From an uncultured Muribaculaceae bacterium (lineage in GTDB: Bacteria > Bacteroidota > Bacteroidia > Bacteroidales > Muribaculaceae): 64,000 nucleotides of DNA. The stretch lies in the NCBI GenBank assembly GCA_944321685.1, contig CALUMH010000003.1:1-64000 (forward strand), read 5' to 3'. Made by a program: the position numbers and the translations under genes. Position 1 is the stretch's first letter. Every line of letters starts with the position of its first letter. Positions 37,501-45,848 of this stretch are shown one piece after another. The notes beneath the pieces are model-generated. The model saw only the letters and a list, made by a program, of their open reading frames with translations, was not told the DNA's origin and ran no database searches.

Positions 37501-37646
37501 ACCGTCCTTTGCGCCTGGTTGCTTTCATAAGAGCCGGCCCGCGGCGACTGTGCTACAGCCGTGGCAGCTCCCAAACTCAACAACCCACAAAGAAGAATAG
37601 CCGCGAACCTTCGGGCGTATCCCTCATGAAGCAAATTGTTTTTCAT
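34515..37646 (-). CDS. SusC/RagA TonB-dependent outer-membrane transporter
   Basis: A 1043-residue porin-like importer for oligosaccharides or other large ligands. Signal peptide, then a carboxypeptidase-like domain (VKGTVVDEAGDPVVGASVIVQGTSKGVATDISG), a TonB box-like VVVTALGIKREKRALGYAMQEV, the plug with GMNSLSGNNQPLWVVDGIPINND and a beta-barrel ending in RSWGFSLNVKF. All are the expected parts. With SusD it forms the uptake complex of this locus. Confidence 0.96.
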   Translation of the reverse strand: MKNNLLHEGYARRFAAILLCGLLSLGAATAVAQSPRAGSYESNQAQRTVKGTVVDEAGDPVVGASVIVQGTSKGVATDISGQFAISAPADAVLEVSFIGYHTVEVPVAGQSKLTVTLTPSSEQLSEVVVTALGIKREKRALGYAMQEVDPESLTENKSLSLSNMLQGKIAGVQINQSGSGMGGSTRVVLRGMNSLSGNNQPLWVVDGIPINNDTDGDVTEYGGLDLSSAASQINPNDIESISVLKGANAAALYGSRAQNGAIIITTKKGKQGQPLSIEYTGNVQFTSIYQPYEYQNVYGQGSAGVFSNEARGSWGPRMTGQMVDSWRKFYYDDANAGQYALLPQDDYIKDFFESGIEYSNTLTASAGGEYVTGRLSFTDSRNDGITPNHNIKRQYFDVNTEFRNDFLTIGVKANYMTEKVNNAPAQGSYGLMSQFITMPRGIRLADLATNNITAVNRVMNWSGPAENYANPYGLVMPENGNKNVRNRLLGNINATLKLTSFLSITGRVGIDWYNDQYRKYALRQADGALASEYGHRETTHKDFTGDVMLNFNKTFKDFSVIANLGASVQNEFSEGLLGDAGHFQIQDYVWMSNGDTRQASESYYKKEIQSVLGNASVGYKGMAYLDVSARNDWSSTLPAANRSYFYPSVSLSGIVSEMFRMPDWIDYLKVRGSWAKVGNDTDAYQLAYVYSPYSSFVNDILGMQLPDVLPLQDLKPESTVSWEGGFEWRMFQNRLGIDFTYYRSNTTNQILAIDTPLPSGYTQKIINAGKMRSEGVELQLTGTPIQTKDWQWDVTLNWGLNRTKCIELGGGVQRYELGGTRIATVVVNDGGSYGDIVAANAYQRDEQGRILIGDDGMPLTETDKVIGNMLPDWVGSIGTTLTWKNLSFNALIDIRVGGDFISLTDAIATSVGNSARTLEGRDGMVVDGILASTGQPNNIEVTAQDYWNRVGSSQGVAEEFMYSGTYVKMRELSLGYSLPKKWLEPIKLQDVKLSVVARDLFYFYKDAPMNPESSMSYNDYYQAFEYGSMPPTRSWGFSLNVKF

Positions 37647-37688
37647 AAGCTTTCTAAGTTTAGTTAATGGAATTTTTTTGAATTACAT

Positions 37689-38864
37689 TTATTCTCGTGG
37701 TTTAAGTTCTTCGAGTACTTGCCAACACTGGTAGAGGCCGCGCGGAACATGGAAACAACCTTTCCACTTGCCGCCTTTCAACGGCAACAGCACCTCGCCA
37801 CGGCGATTCAGGTAGCCGAACCATTCGGGATGTTCGGTATCCTTGAAGTGCGACCACGTGTAATCGTGCACACGTTCAAACCATTCGAGGCATCGCGGGT
37901 CGCCCGTGAGCCGGTAACCTTTTATAGTAGAAATAAGTGTTTCAATGTGTACCCACCACAGCTTTTGATCCCATTCGAGTTGTTGAGGCGGGAAACCCTT
38001 GCGATCCATGAAATAGAATATACCGCCGAATTCCTTGTCCCAACCGTAATCGCACATGGTGAGGGTGATGTTCTTGGCCTTTTCTATCAATTCGGGACGA
38101 CCGAGACGCTTGCCCAGGTCCATGATGAACCACATGGCCTCGATATCATGCCCCGGAGTGACTTGACGTCCCTCGAACGAATCGGAAAGTTCACCCGTGT
38201 CAAGCACGTTTTCCACAATGATTCCGTCAAGTTCGGGACGATAAAATACTTCCATCACCTCGTGTATGCACTCGTCGATGACATTTTTCAAGAAATCCTC
38301 GTCGAGCAGGTGCTCTATTTCGAGCGACAAGTTGCACAATATCATAGGCAATGAAAATCCTTTCAGGTTGCGAGTACCGGGATGCAACTTGTTCCACTTA
38401 CCCTTTGGGTTGTCACGCTTGGCAAGCACCACGTCGAATGTGCGCTTGGCAATGTCGGCATATTCCTTGTTGCCGGTGGCCAAAGCCAATTGGCCGAAAG
38501 CCATGGTGGCAAAAGTATAAGAGAAAATATTGTAAGGCTCCACAAGCGGACGCCCCGCACGGTCGAGCGAGAAATACCAGTTATAATTTCCGTCGTGACC
38601 GTATTTCTTCAAAAATTCAGCACCCTGAATAGCACAATCAAGCCATTCCTGACGTTTCTCTACCTTATTATATAGCATGGCAAAAAGCCACACTTCGCGA
38701 CCTTGCAGCCATATGAACTTATCGGTATCAAACACGCTTCCATCGCGGTTAAGGCACGAGAAATAACCGCCATATTCTTTATCTTGCGAATTATTAATCC
38801 AAAATGGGAGAACATTCTCCAATAACTCATCCTTATACTGTTTTGCTAACTTATTGAAATCCAT
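37689..38864 (-). CDS. N-acylglucosamine 2-epimerase (AGE/RnBP family)
   Basis: Interconverts N-acetylglucosamine and N-acetylmannosamine. The 391-residue (alpha/alpha)6-barrel shows FIWLQGREVWLFAMLYNKVE, GHDIEAMWFIMD, LWWVHIETLIST and HPEWFGYLNRRGEV with GGKWKGCFHVPRGLY. These segments fit renin-binding-protein-type AGE better than cellobiose epimerases. Its place between an MFS sugar porter and susCD suggests catabolism of ManNAc or sialic acid-like sugars. No NanA lyase or sialidase is in the window, so the pathway is incomplete here. Confidence 0.88.
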   Translation of the reverse strand: MDFNKLAKQYKDELLENVLPFWINNSQDKEYGGYFSCLNRDGSVFDTDKFIWLQGREVWLFAMLYNKVEKRQEWLDCAIQGAEFLKKYGHDGNYNWYFSLDRAGRPLVEPYNIFSYTFATMAFGQLALATGNKEYADIAKRTFDVVLAKRDNPKGKWNKLHPGTRNLKGFSLPMILCNLSLEIEHLLDEDFLKNVIDECIHEVMEVFYRPELDGIIVENVLDTGELSDSFEGRQVTPGHDIEAMWFIMDLGKRLGRPELIEKAKNITLTMCDYGWDKEFGGIFYFMDRKGFPPQQLEWDQKLWWVHIETLISTIKGYRLTGDPRCLEWFERVHDYTWSHFKDTEHPEWFGYLNRRGEVLLPLKGGKWKGCFHVPRGLYQCWQVLEELKPRE

Positions 38865-38887
38865 ACGTCGATATTTTTTGTGTGTTA

Positions 38888-40296
38888 TTATTTTTTTATC
38901 CAGTAACGTTCTATCTCTTCAAGCGACTTGCCGGTGGTCTCGGGCATGAGTTTCCACACTATGAGTATATAAGGCACGCACATCACGGCAAATATCAGGA
39001 ACGTACCTGCCGGCGTTGCTGCACTTAGCAGCCACGGCGTGAGCTGCCCGACAAGGTAGGTGCCTATCCATAGCGAAAATCCTGCAACCGACATGGCCAT
39101 GCCGCGTACCCGTGTGGGATACATCTCCGAGAGGAACACAAATATCACAGCCGAAATTGAAATGGCGCAGCAGAACACATAGAAGAGGAAAAATGTGAGC
39201 AGGAAACCGTTGGAAAGACCAATGCTGCCGCCGAATTGGAAATAAAACGCAATGCACAGCAATGCCACCACCATGCCCGACACGCCATAGTAAACAAGCG
39301 TCTTGCGCCCCACGCGGTCGATGATAAACACTGCTATGACCGTAGTAACGGCATTGACTATGCCCACAAGTACCTGGCTGAAAAGCGCATCGCCGCCCGA
39401 AAGGCCTGCCTGCTCGAATATGGTTGGACCATAGTAAAGCACGGCATTAACACCCATGAATTGCCCCAGTATGGCAATAGCCGCCCCTATAAGCACGGCG
39501 CGGAATATGCCGGGGCTGAAAAGCAGCCGCCAGTCGGCCTTAGCTTCCGAACCAACCACTTGTTTCACGTCGGCCAATTCACCGGCTGCCGCGGCAGCAT
39601 TGCGGTAAATGCGCTTGAATATGCCAAGTGCCGCCTCGTCGCGCCTGCGCAACACAAGCCAACGCGGGCTTTCGGGAATAATGTATGTGAACACGAAAAG
39701 CAAAATGGCAGGCACACCGGCCAGGCCGAGCATACCACGCCACACCTCCGATACGAAAATACGATGCATCCACTCCGAACCCATTGCCACACCGCTCTGC
39801 GAGAAGTGCAGCAGGCCATAGTTGGCCGAATAAGCTCCCAAGAACCCTATAGTTACGGCAAGCTGATAAAGCGACACAAGCTGGCCGCGGTAACGGGCCA
39901 CCGAAATTTCGGAAATATAAAGCGGCGACACTACCGACACCACGCCAATGCCCACGCCACCAAGCATACGCGCAACCACGAGCATGGGAAACGAGGTAGC
40001 AAATGCGCAGCCAATGCCCGAGACGGCAAAGAAAAACGCCGCCAACAGCATCGTGGGCTTGCGTCCGAAACGGTCGCTAAGTTTGCCCGCAAACGCCACG
40101 CCCACAATCGAGCCTATAAGTGCGCAGCCCACAAACCAGCCCACTTGCAGCTCGCCTAACGAGAACTGGCGGCAATGTGCGAAACGGTTCCCGACACCAC
40201 GCCGGTATCGTAGCCAAACAAGAAACCGCCCAATGCAGCCACTAAGGCAAGCAGCAGCATATACGCGAAATTTACGTTTTCCTTGACTGATTCCAT
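38888..40296 (-). pseudogene. Sugar-porter MFS transporter, frameshifted near the N-terminus
   Basis: The correct start is ATG 40296: MESVKENVNFAYMLLLALVA, ALGGFLFGYDTGVVSGTVSHIAA, which then meets a stop. The remaining protein continues in another frame from QFSLGELQVGWFVGCALIGS, through GRKPTMLL, PESPRWLVLRRRDEAA, to PETTGKSLEEIERYWIKK, all typical sugar-porter motifs. A single missing base between 40168 and 40173 (minus-strand run GCCGCCAG) explains the break. Restored length is about 470 residues with twelve membrane segments. Either a sequencing error or a real inactivation; the rest of the gene shows no decay. Confidence 0.85.
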
Positions 40297-40317
40297 GAGA
40301 CAACAGTGCGTGAGTGA

Positions 40318-41442
40318 TTACTTAATTTCAAAATATTCCTTGTAACGGTCATACAGATGCCCTGCTTGCAGATAGGCCGATTGCGGGCTCATGAAGTGCG
40401 AGAATTCAAAGGTGATGGCTTTATCGTAACCACAACGCTTGGCAGCCTCAAGCTTCAGGCGCAACTTGTCGAATTTTATGGGCAGGAAGCGTATAGGCAT
40501 ATCGCGGTCAAACGTCTCGGCATTGGTCCAGCATTGCATCCCATAACGGTCGGCAAGTTTCTTGTTGACGGTGAAGAAAGCATCAAGCTCGTCATAGTCG
40601 ATATGCCCGTCCTGGAATGCGCAGGCATCCACCACGTCGTGTATGCCGTCGAATATCTCATTCCACTCCTTCTCGTGCTGTTCTACCGACACAGCATCTT
40701 TGCGAGTGAGCGAACCGCTGTTGGCCATCACAGCCTTCTTGCCGTCGATCCACGGCGAAATAAATGTTGGCAGCCCGCCCGACACATCTTTGCATTGCTT
40801 GCCCATGGCATGGAATGCTGTTATAGCCCCTTTGGTGGCACGGCTTATCTCGCCGCTTATATACCATCCGCCAAAGCTCTTGTGGCGAGTACCATACTTT
40901 TGCCACACTTCATCGATAACATATTTGTTGTCCTCGATCTCCCAACTCAGGTCGCCGGTATCCCAGTAACGACCCGAGTCGTAGAGCCCGAAGTAGAATT
41001 TCATTCCGTACTTGTCGGCAAGGGTTAGGAACATTTCCACCAAATCGACCGACGGGCGGTAACACCCTTTGCCGATAAGATATTCCGAAGGATAAGTTAT
41101 AAACTTGCGGTAACCCGAACGAATGAGTATCACCGTGTCGATGCCTATGGCTTTCATATGCCTGAAATCCATATCCCATTCCTTGACACCCCAGTTTTGA
41201 TGGGCAATGTCGTGAGAAATCTCATCAAGGAAAGTTCCGGTGATGCGCAATCCGTTGTTCTTGGGTACAATCAGCCCGCCGGCCTCGACAAGGCTTTCGG
41301 CCACGCCGGTCGCCGACTGTTCATTGCCGCCTTGCGGAGAACTACAACTCGTCATTGCTTCGGCCAAAGATGGTATCACGGCAATCGACGCACCGGCCAA
41401 TGCGGCCTTCTTCAAAAATTCCCTTCGACTGTTCTTTTGCAT
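40318..41442 (-). CDS. DUF4434 protein with Tat signal
   Basis: A 374-residue exported protein. NSRREFLKKAALAGASIAVIP is a twin-arginine signal; a Cys (TSC) near residue 33 may be lipidated. The body is a TIM-barrel-like DUF4434 domain (ITGTFLDEISHDIAHQNWGVKEWD, GMKFYFGLYDSGRYWDTG, SFGGWYISGEIS, MQCWTNAETFDRD), a glycoside-hydrolase-like fold with no settled activity. It is the first gene downstream of the divergent ROK regulator, so it belongs to the locus. It could cleave or bind the glycan. Confidence 0.85.
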   Translation of the reverse strand: MQKNSRREFLKKAALAGASIAVIPSLAEAMTSCSSPQGGNEQSATGVAESLVEAGGLIVPKNNGLRITGTFLDEISHDIAHQNWGVKEWDMDFRHMKAIGIDTVILIRSGYRKFITYPSEYLIGKGCYRPSVDLVEMFLTLADKYGMKFYFGLYDSGRYWDTGDLSWEIEDNKYVIDEVWQKYGTRHKSFGGWYISGEISRATKGAITAFHAMGKQCKDVSGGLPTFISPWIDGKKAVMANSGSLTRKDAVSVEQHEKEWNEIFDGIHDVVDACAFQDGHIDYDELDAFFTVNKKLADRYGMQCWTNAETFDRDMPIRFLPIKFDKLRLKLEAAKRCGYDKAITFEFSHFMSPQSAYLQAGHLYDRYKEYFEIK

Positions 41443-41539
41443 AATTATATCGGTTTATGTGTTATCATTAATTTATTAATAGCACAAAAATAGACACAGT
41501 TTACAAACTATCCAAATATTAATAAAGATTTTTATTATA

Positions 41540-41547
41540 CCCCCCCC
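41540..41547. promoter_or_regulatory. C8 run in divergent promoter region
   Basis: Eight consecutive C sit in the AT-rich 290-bp region between DUF4434 and ROK, about 98 nt before the DUF4434 start. Homopolymers at such positions can vary in length. Confidence 0.4.
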
Positions 41548-41731
41548 TATATTTAACTTTTTACTTTAACACATTAAAAATATTGGCTTTATACAACTAT
41601 TAGCAGACATTTTATCATTTTTAATTTATCAATGCTGTAAGAATTACTAACTTTGTAAAAGTTGAGTATGGGAAAATAACCATATACGCCTATACCACAA
41701 GCTATTATCTCAACACATACATAACGACTCG

Positions 41732-42937
41732 ATGAAACAGACCCTGCTGAATGAAATAGAAAAAGGCTCGAAAAACGCCCTGCTGAAAAAAAAGATAATC
41801 ACACATTATATATATAACGGCAGTTCCACAATCACCGAGCTATCTAAAGAACTAAACTTGAGCATTCCCACCGTGACAAAGTTCATCGGCGAAATGAGTG
41901 AGGACGGCTTCATCAACGAATACGGCAAACTGGAAACTTCGGGAGGAAGGCACCCCATCCTCTACGGGCTGAATCCCGAATCAGGCTATTTCATAGGAGT
42001 TGACATGAATCGCTTTTCGCTCGACATAGGCATGATAAATTTCAAGGGAGACCTTATTTTCCACAAGGGCAGCATACCATACGACCTTGAAAACACCACA
42101 CAGGCCTTCGACACGCTGTGCGACATTGTAACCGAACAGATAGCGGAACTTAACATCGACCACGACAAGATATTGAACATATGCGTTGACATTTCGGGCC
42201 GTGTGAACCCTGAGTCGGGCTACAGCTACAGCATATTCAACTTCTCGGAACAACCGCTGTCCGAAGCGTTGACCAATCGCATAGGCTACCCTGTGTGCAT
42301 CGACAACGACACCCGCGCTCTCACTTACGGAGAATATATCAAAGGGTGCGTCAATGGCGAGAAAGACGTAATCTTCGTCAACGTCAGCTGGGGACTGGCC
42401 ATAGGGATAATCATCGATGGGAAAATATATTGCGGGAAATCGGGATTCGCAGGTGAATTCGGGCATATCCCGGCATTCGACAACGAAATACTGTGCCACT
42501 GCGGCAAGAAAGGCTGCCTCGAAACCGAAGCATCGGGCAGGGCCCTGCACCGCATCTTGATTGAACGCGTGAAAAACGGCGAAACTTCGATACTGTCAAA
42601 AAAAATCGCCGAAGGCAAGCAAATAACCCTCGGCGAAATCATCAATGCCATCAACCGCGAAGACCCGCTGTGCATCGAGATACTTGAAGAAATTGGCCAA
42701 AAACTGGGAAAGCAGATAGCATCGGTAATCAACGTGTTCAACCCCGAATTGGTGATAATAGGCGGCCGCCTGTCGCTCACCGAAGACTATCTTACCGAGC
42801 CGATAAAATCGGCCATACGCAAATACTCGCTCAACCTCGTCAACAAGGACTCGATAATAGCCGTCTCAAAGCTCAAGGACAAGGCCGGCGTAATCGGTGC
42901 CTGTATGCTCGCCCGCAGCCGTATGTTTGAATGTTGA
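41732..42937 (+). CDS. ROK-family transcriptional regulator (NagC-like)
   Basis: A 401-residue repressor or activator. An N-terminal winged helix (residues 15-75; ITELSKELNLSIPTVTKFIGEM) precedes a ROK sugar-kinase-like domain with VDMNRFSLDIGM, CIDNDTRALTYGE and the zinc-site GEFGHIPAF...CHCGKKGCLE. NagC/Mlc relatives sense GlcNAc-6-P or related sugars. The gene diverges from the minus-strand glycan locus and probably controls it. A TAACTTTG box lies at 41648-41655. Confidence 0.92.
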   Translation: MKQTLLNEIEKGSKNALLKKKIITHYIYNGSSTITELSKELNLSIPTVTKFIGEMSEDGFINEYGKLETSGGRHPILYGLNPESGYFIGVDMNRFSLDIGMINFKGDLIFHKGSIPYDLENTTQAFDTLCDIVTEQIAELNIDHDKILNICVDISGRVNPESGYSYSIFNFSEQPLSEALTNRIGYPVCIDNDTRALTYGEYIKGCVNGEKDVIFVNVSWGLAIGIIIDGKIYCGKSGFAGEFGHIPAFDNEILCHCGKKGCLETEASGRALHRILIERVKNGETSILSKKIAEGKQITLGEIINAINREDPLCIEILEEIGQKLGKQIASVINVFNPELVIIGGRLSLTEDYLTEPIKSAIRKYSLNLVNKDSIIAVSKLKDKAGVIGACMLARSRMFEC

Positions 42938-43041
42938 CGCAACAATGAAAAAAATCGAGTTTGCTTTGACTAAAACGCACAAGCTATGTGTGTCATTACC
43001 ATTGTAACCTTAATTTTAACACTCTGCCCGATTTAACTTCG

Positions 43042-43070
43042 GGAACTTTTAAGAATCTAACAAACGTAAA
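43042..43070 (+). promoter_or_regulatory. Possible ECF-type autoregulatory promoter
   Basis: GGAACTT (43042-43048), 16 nt, CGTAAA (43065-43070) resembles ECF promoters (GGAAC, N16, CGT). It lies immediately before the sigma gene, but leaves only about 7 nt of leader. Confidence 0.4.
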
Positions 43071-43082
43071 AGCAAAAGACTT

Positions 43083-43634
43083 GTGGCACAAATCGACGAC
43101 GAACAACTTGTGGCGATGCTGCGCTCGCCAAATGAGCGCGACCGCGGATATCGAATATTGCTTAAAAAATATGGCTCACGGCTATATTGGCACATACGCC
43201 GCATAGTGGTCGCCCACGAAGATGCCGAGGACGTGATGCAGGAAACTGCCATCAACATCCTGGCAGGCATCGACAAGTTTGAGCAGAAAAGCTCATTGTC
43301 AACTTGGGTTTACCGCATTGCCACCAACGAGGCTCTGCGGTTGTTACGCCGACGCACAGGCTTTTTCCAGTCAATCGACAGCCTTGGCGAGGTGCTTGTG
43401 GAGAAACTCGAAGACGAAGCGGGAGTGGATGCCGATGCTGCCGAAATGTTGTTCCAAAAAGCATTGTTGCAACTTCCCACGCAGCAACGGCTCGCCTTCA
43501 ACCTGAGATATTACGACGAAATGCCATACGAAGAGATAGCAAAGGTCACGGGAAAAAATGTAAACACACTGAAGACCAACTACCACTTCGCAGTGACAAA
43601 AATAAAGAATTACTTAAAAGAAAACTCATTATGA
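43083..43634 (+). CDS. ECF sigma factor (RpoE-like)
   Basis: A 183-residue sigma factor starting at GTG 43083; there is no ATG upstream, since an in-frame stop lies at 43050. Region 2 includes LLKKYGSRLYWHIRRIVVAHEDAEDVMQETAINIL and STWVYRIATNEALRLLRRR. Region 4 has LQLPTQQRLAFNLRYYDEMPYEEIAKVTG. The next gene begins 4 nt before its stop, so the two are coupled. It shares little with the sigma factor at 105-695. Confidence 0.9.
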   Translation: MAQIDDEQLVAMLRSPNERDRGYRILLKKYGSRLYWHIRRIVVAHEDAEDVMQETAINILAGIDKFEQKSSLSTWVYRIATNEALRLLRRRTGFFQSIDSLGEVLVEKLEDEAGVDADAAEMLFQKALLQLPTQQRLAFNLRYYDEMPYEEIAKVTGKNVNTLKTNYHFAVTKIKNYLKENSL

Positions 43635-43993
43635 AAGCCGATTTTGAAACCATAGGCAAACGAATGCCATACGTGGAGCCCAAGGGATATGTCGAAGACC
43701 TTGTGGGCCGATGCGCCGACCGCGCCATTGCCAAGCGTAGCCAAGCCACGGCACGACCATTCTTGCGCCGAGTCGGCATAGCGGTCACATCGATGGCCGC
43801 CACACTGCTCGCCGCCGCAATCATTTTCCCGGCAATATCGGGCCCTGCAGGCGGCATGGTTACTGCCGAGGCCATCGCACAAAGCAGTTCGCTTGGCGAC
43901 GTGCTCTCGTCGATGAGCAACGACGAACTGGCGGCAATCGACTACTATTCATTTGACGATATACCCACCGAATACGACGAAACCAACGAATAA
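43631..43993 (+). CDS. Small single-pass membrane protein, probable anti-sigma factor
   Basis: A 120-residue protein whose ATG overlaps the end of the sigma gene. A cytoplasmic N-terminal part of about 47 residues precedes one membrane helix (VGIAVTSMAATLLAAAIIFPAI). A periplasmic acidic tail (LSSMSNDELAAIDYYSFDDIP) ends the protein. It does not match a named anti-sigma family that I recognise; the role is inferred from coupling and topology. Confidence 0.65.
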   Translation: MKADFETIGKRMPYVEPKGYVEDLVGRCADRAIAKRSQATARPFLRRVGIAVTSMAATLLAAAIIFPAISGPAGGMVTAEAIAQSSSLGDVLSSMSNDELAAIDYYSFDDIPTEYDETNE

Positions 43994-44007
43994 AACACTT
44001 TATAATT

Positions 44008-44454
44008 ATGAAACACCTATATGTAATTCTGGCAGTTGCCTTGTGCTTGCTTGTCACAGTTCCGGCACAGGCACAAAGGCCGGGGAAATTAAGCAAAGAA
44101 CAGGCCGAACAGTTGTTCAACGCCAAAATGAAAATGATGCAGGAGAAACTCGCCCTGACCGACGAGCAAACCGAGGAATTGGTTCCGGTTTATCAAAATT
44201 ACCTGCAAGAGCTGGAAACGGTGTTCCACTCACGCAAACACCCACGCCGCTATAAACCCACATCGGCCGACGATGCCTGCAACGTGATAACCGAACGCCT
44301 CGACATCAACGCCCGTGTCATTGAGTTGCAAAAGAAATACATTCGCGAGTATGCCAAGATCCTCAACGCCGACCAAGTGATGAATATATACCGCGTTGAA
44401 GGCCAAATACAACGTGAAATATGGAAAGAAAAACGCCGCCGCCAAAACAAGTGA
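44008..44454 (+). CDS. LTXXQ/Spy-CpxP-like periplasmic protein
   Basis: A 148-residue secreted helical protein (signal YVILAVALCLLVTVPAQA). It has the LTDEQ motif (LTXXQ) near residue 51 and basic amphipathic helices. Such proteins are periplasmic chaperones or stress sensors. With the sigma factor and membrane protein it forms a three-gene envelope-stress-like unit. Confidence 0.8.
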   Translation: MKHLYVILAVALCLLVTVPAQAQRPGKLSKEQAEQLFNAKMKMMQEKLALTDEQTEELVPVYQNYLQELETVFHSRKHPRRYKPTSADDACNVITERLDINARVIELQKKYIREYAKILNADQVMNIYRVEGQIQREIWKEKRRRQNK

Positions 44455-44475
44455 CAAAAGACAGGACATAAAACA

Positions 44476-44517
44476 GCACGAGGGTGCGCCCAAATAGAAG
44501 TGGGCGCACCCTCGTGC
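44476..44517. terminator. Perfect 16-bp bidirectional terminator
   Basis: GCACGAGGGTGCGCCC (44476-44491) pairs exactly with GGGCGCACCCTCGTGC (44502-44517), with a 10-nt loop, between convergent genes. Confidence 0.9.
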
Positions 44518-44536
44518 AAATTATAAGCCATACCGG

Positions 44537-45623
44537 CTAAAGTTTTATTATAGTCGAGGGAAGACGGGAGATGGTTTCTTTCACCCACGCTATCAAAAAT
44601 GAACCGATGAACACCACCGGCACCACCACGAAGAACCACGCCCCGAATTGCGACTGGTCAACAAAATAGCGGCCAAGAAACCACGGGTAAACAAGCCTGT
44701 CAACCATATAGCAACACAAGTACATATCAAGCGACAGCATCGACACCTTCATCAACACTGTGCGCACCCACACACTGCTAAAATCCACACGGTAGCACAA
44801 CAGGAAGAACGCAACTGCAATAACCGAACCTACCACACCGGCAAAGCCCCCGGAAGGTGAAATCATTGTGTGACCGGATACAAAAACTGCATTAAACACA
44901 GGATTTATTAGACACAACACCACTATCACCGCCCACAATTTCCACGCAGCAACCTGCGGCCTGTATTCGCGTATATAACTTCCAGCAAAGAAAAACATAA
45001 GCGGATACACCATTTGCCAGAACCCCGGCACAAGATGCAACCCATACCGGTTAAACAGGTCGGGCACGGCCGTCAGCAAATAAATCGTCAACAACAATAT
45101 GTGCTTCTGCCTTTTAGTAGGTATAGCCTTGTACAGCAAGTTCAGGAACGGCGCGAGCAGGAACAGCCCTATCCACATCTCTATGTACCAACCATAGGGA
45201 ATTGCCGAAAAGTCGAAAATCTTCAATCCCCATTGTACCCACGATAGCTCCTCGTGCAGCCAATAACGGCGGAACAAGATAGTGAGCACAGAGAACAGCA
45301 GATATGACACAAGCACCCTGATGCACCCGCGGTAATACCGCCGCGAAACCGTCTTGTTTGCATTCAAGTAGCCCGTAAGCATGATGAACAGCGGAACGCC
45401 GGTGGCAAACAGCGGCATGGCTGCTCCCTGCAGGAACATCGACACCCCCTCAAAGACCGTCTGCCTGAACGGCGTGTTTATTGAAATAAAATGCCCGGCA
45501 ATCACAAAGAGTATCGCCACCGAGCGCACAAAGTCAAGCCCGACGACCCTACTTTGGCATGACTTTTGCCCCCCCCCAATTAGGTTTCAGAGGTTGCTCC
45601 AATGTTACTGTATCCTTATTCAT
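44537..45623 (-). CDS. Acyltransferase-3 family protein, reading frame off at a G9 tract
   Basis: Acyltransferase-3 proteins add acetyl or other acyl groups to surface glycans. The intact tail (from GTG 45529, 330 residues, ten membrane segments) starts RSVAILFVIAGHF, the family's first catalytic-His helix, but lacks its usual lead-in. Reading from ATG 45623 gives MNKDTVTLEQPLKPNWGG and then a stop. With eight G instead of nine at 45569-45577 the frame runs WGGQKSCQSRVVGLDFVRSVAILFV, restoring a normal start of about 361 residues. Thus the gene is probably phase-variable and off in this sequence. It closes the glycan cluster. Confidence 0.85.
45569..45577 (-). repeat. G9 homopolymer in coding region
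   Basis: Nine C on the plus strand (nine G in the coding strand). Slippage by one base restores the acyltransferase frame. Confidence 0.9.
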
Positions 45624-45714
45624 AACTTTTAAATGAATATCCACAAAAAGCAAAATTGCAAAATCATCCCCCATCGACAACCACATCGCCATGCCAGCTA
45701 TGAGGCTGTTGCAA

Positions 45715-45847
45715 GGGGTGTATCATAATTTCACATTGAAGTTGCAGAGACGATGTACACATAGCCTCAATGATAGTAATTGTTGATTTACAGCGTTTTA
45801 TACAATACAACAGTTATAGAGACGCAAAATTGCATTTTAATACACCT
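45715..45847 (+). mobile_element. MITE-like element, copy A (degenerate)
   Basis: Left end GGGGTGTATCATAATTTC, right end TTTTAATACACC, forming terminal inverted repeats. The internal block TGTTGATTTACAGCGTTTTATA is shared with copy E. The palindromes are partly decayed. It ends one base before the stop codon of the WecG-type gene. Confidence 0.75.
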
Positions 45848-45848
45848 C

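Noticed and set aside
42988..43206. ORF overlapping the start of the ECF sigma gene
   Set aside because: Different frame across a well-supported sigma gene; composition is that of a shadow.
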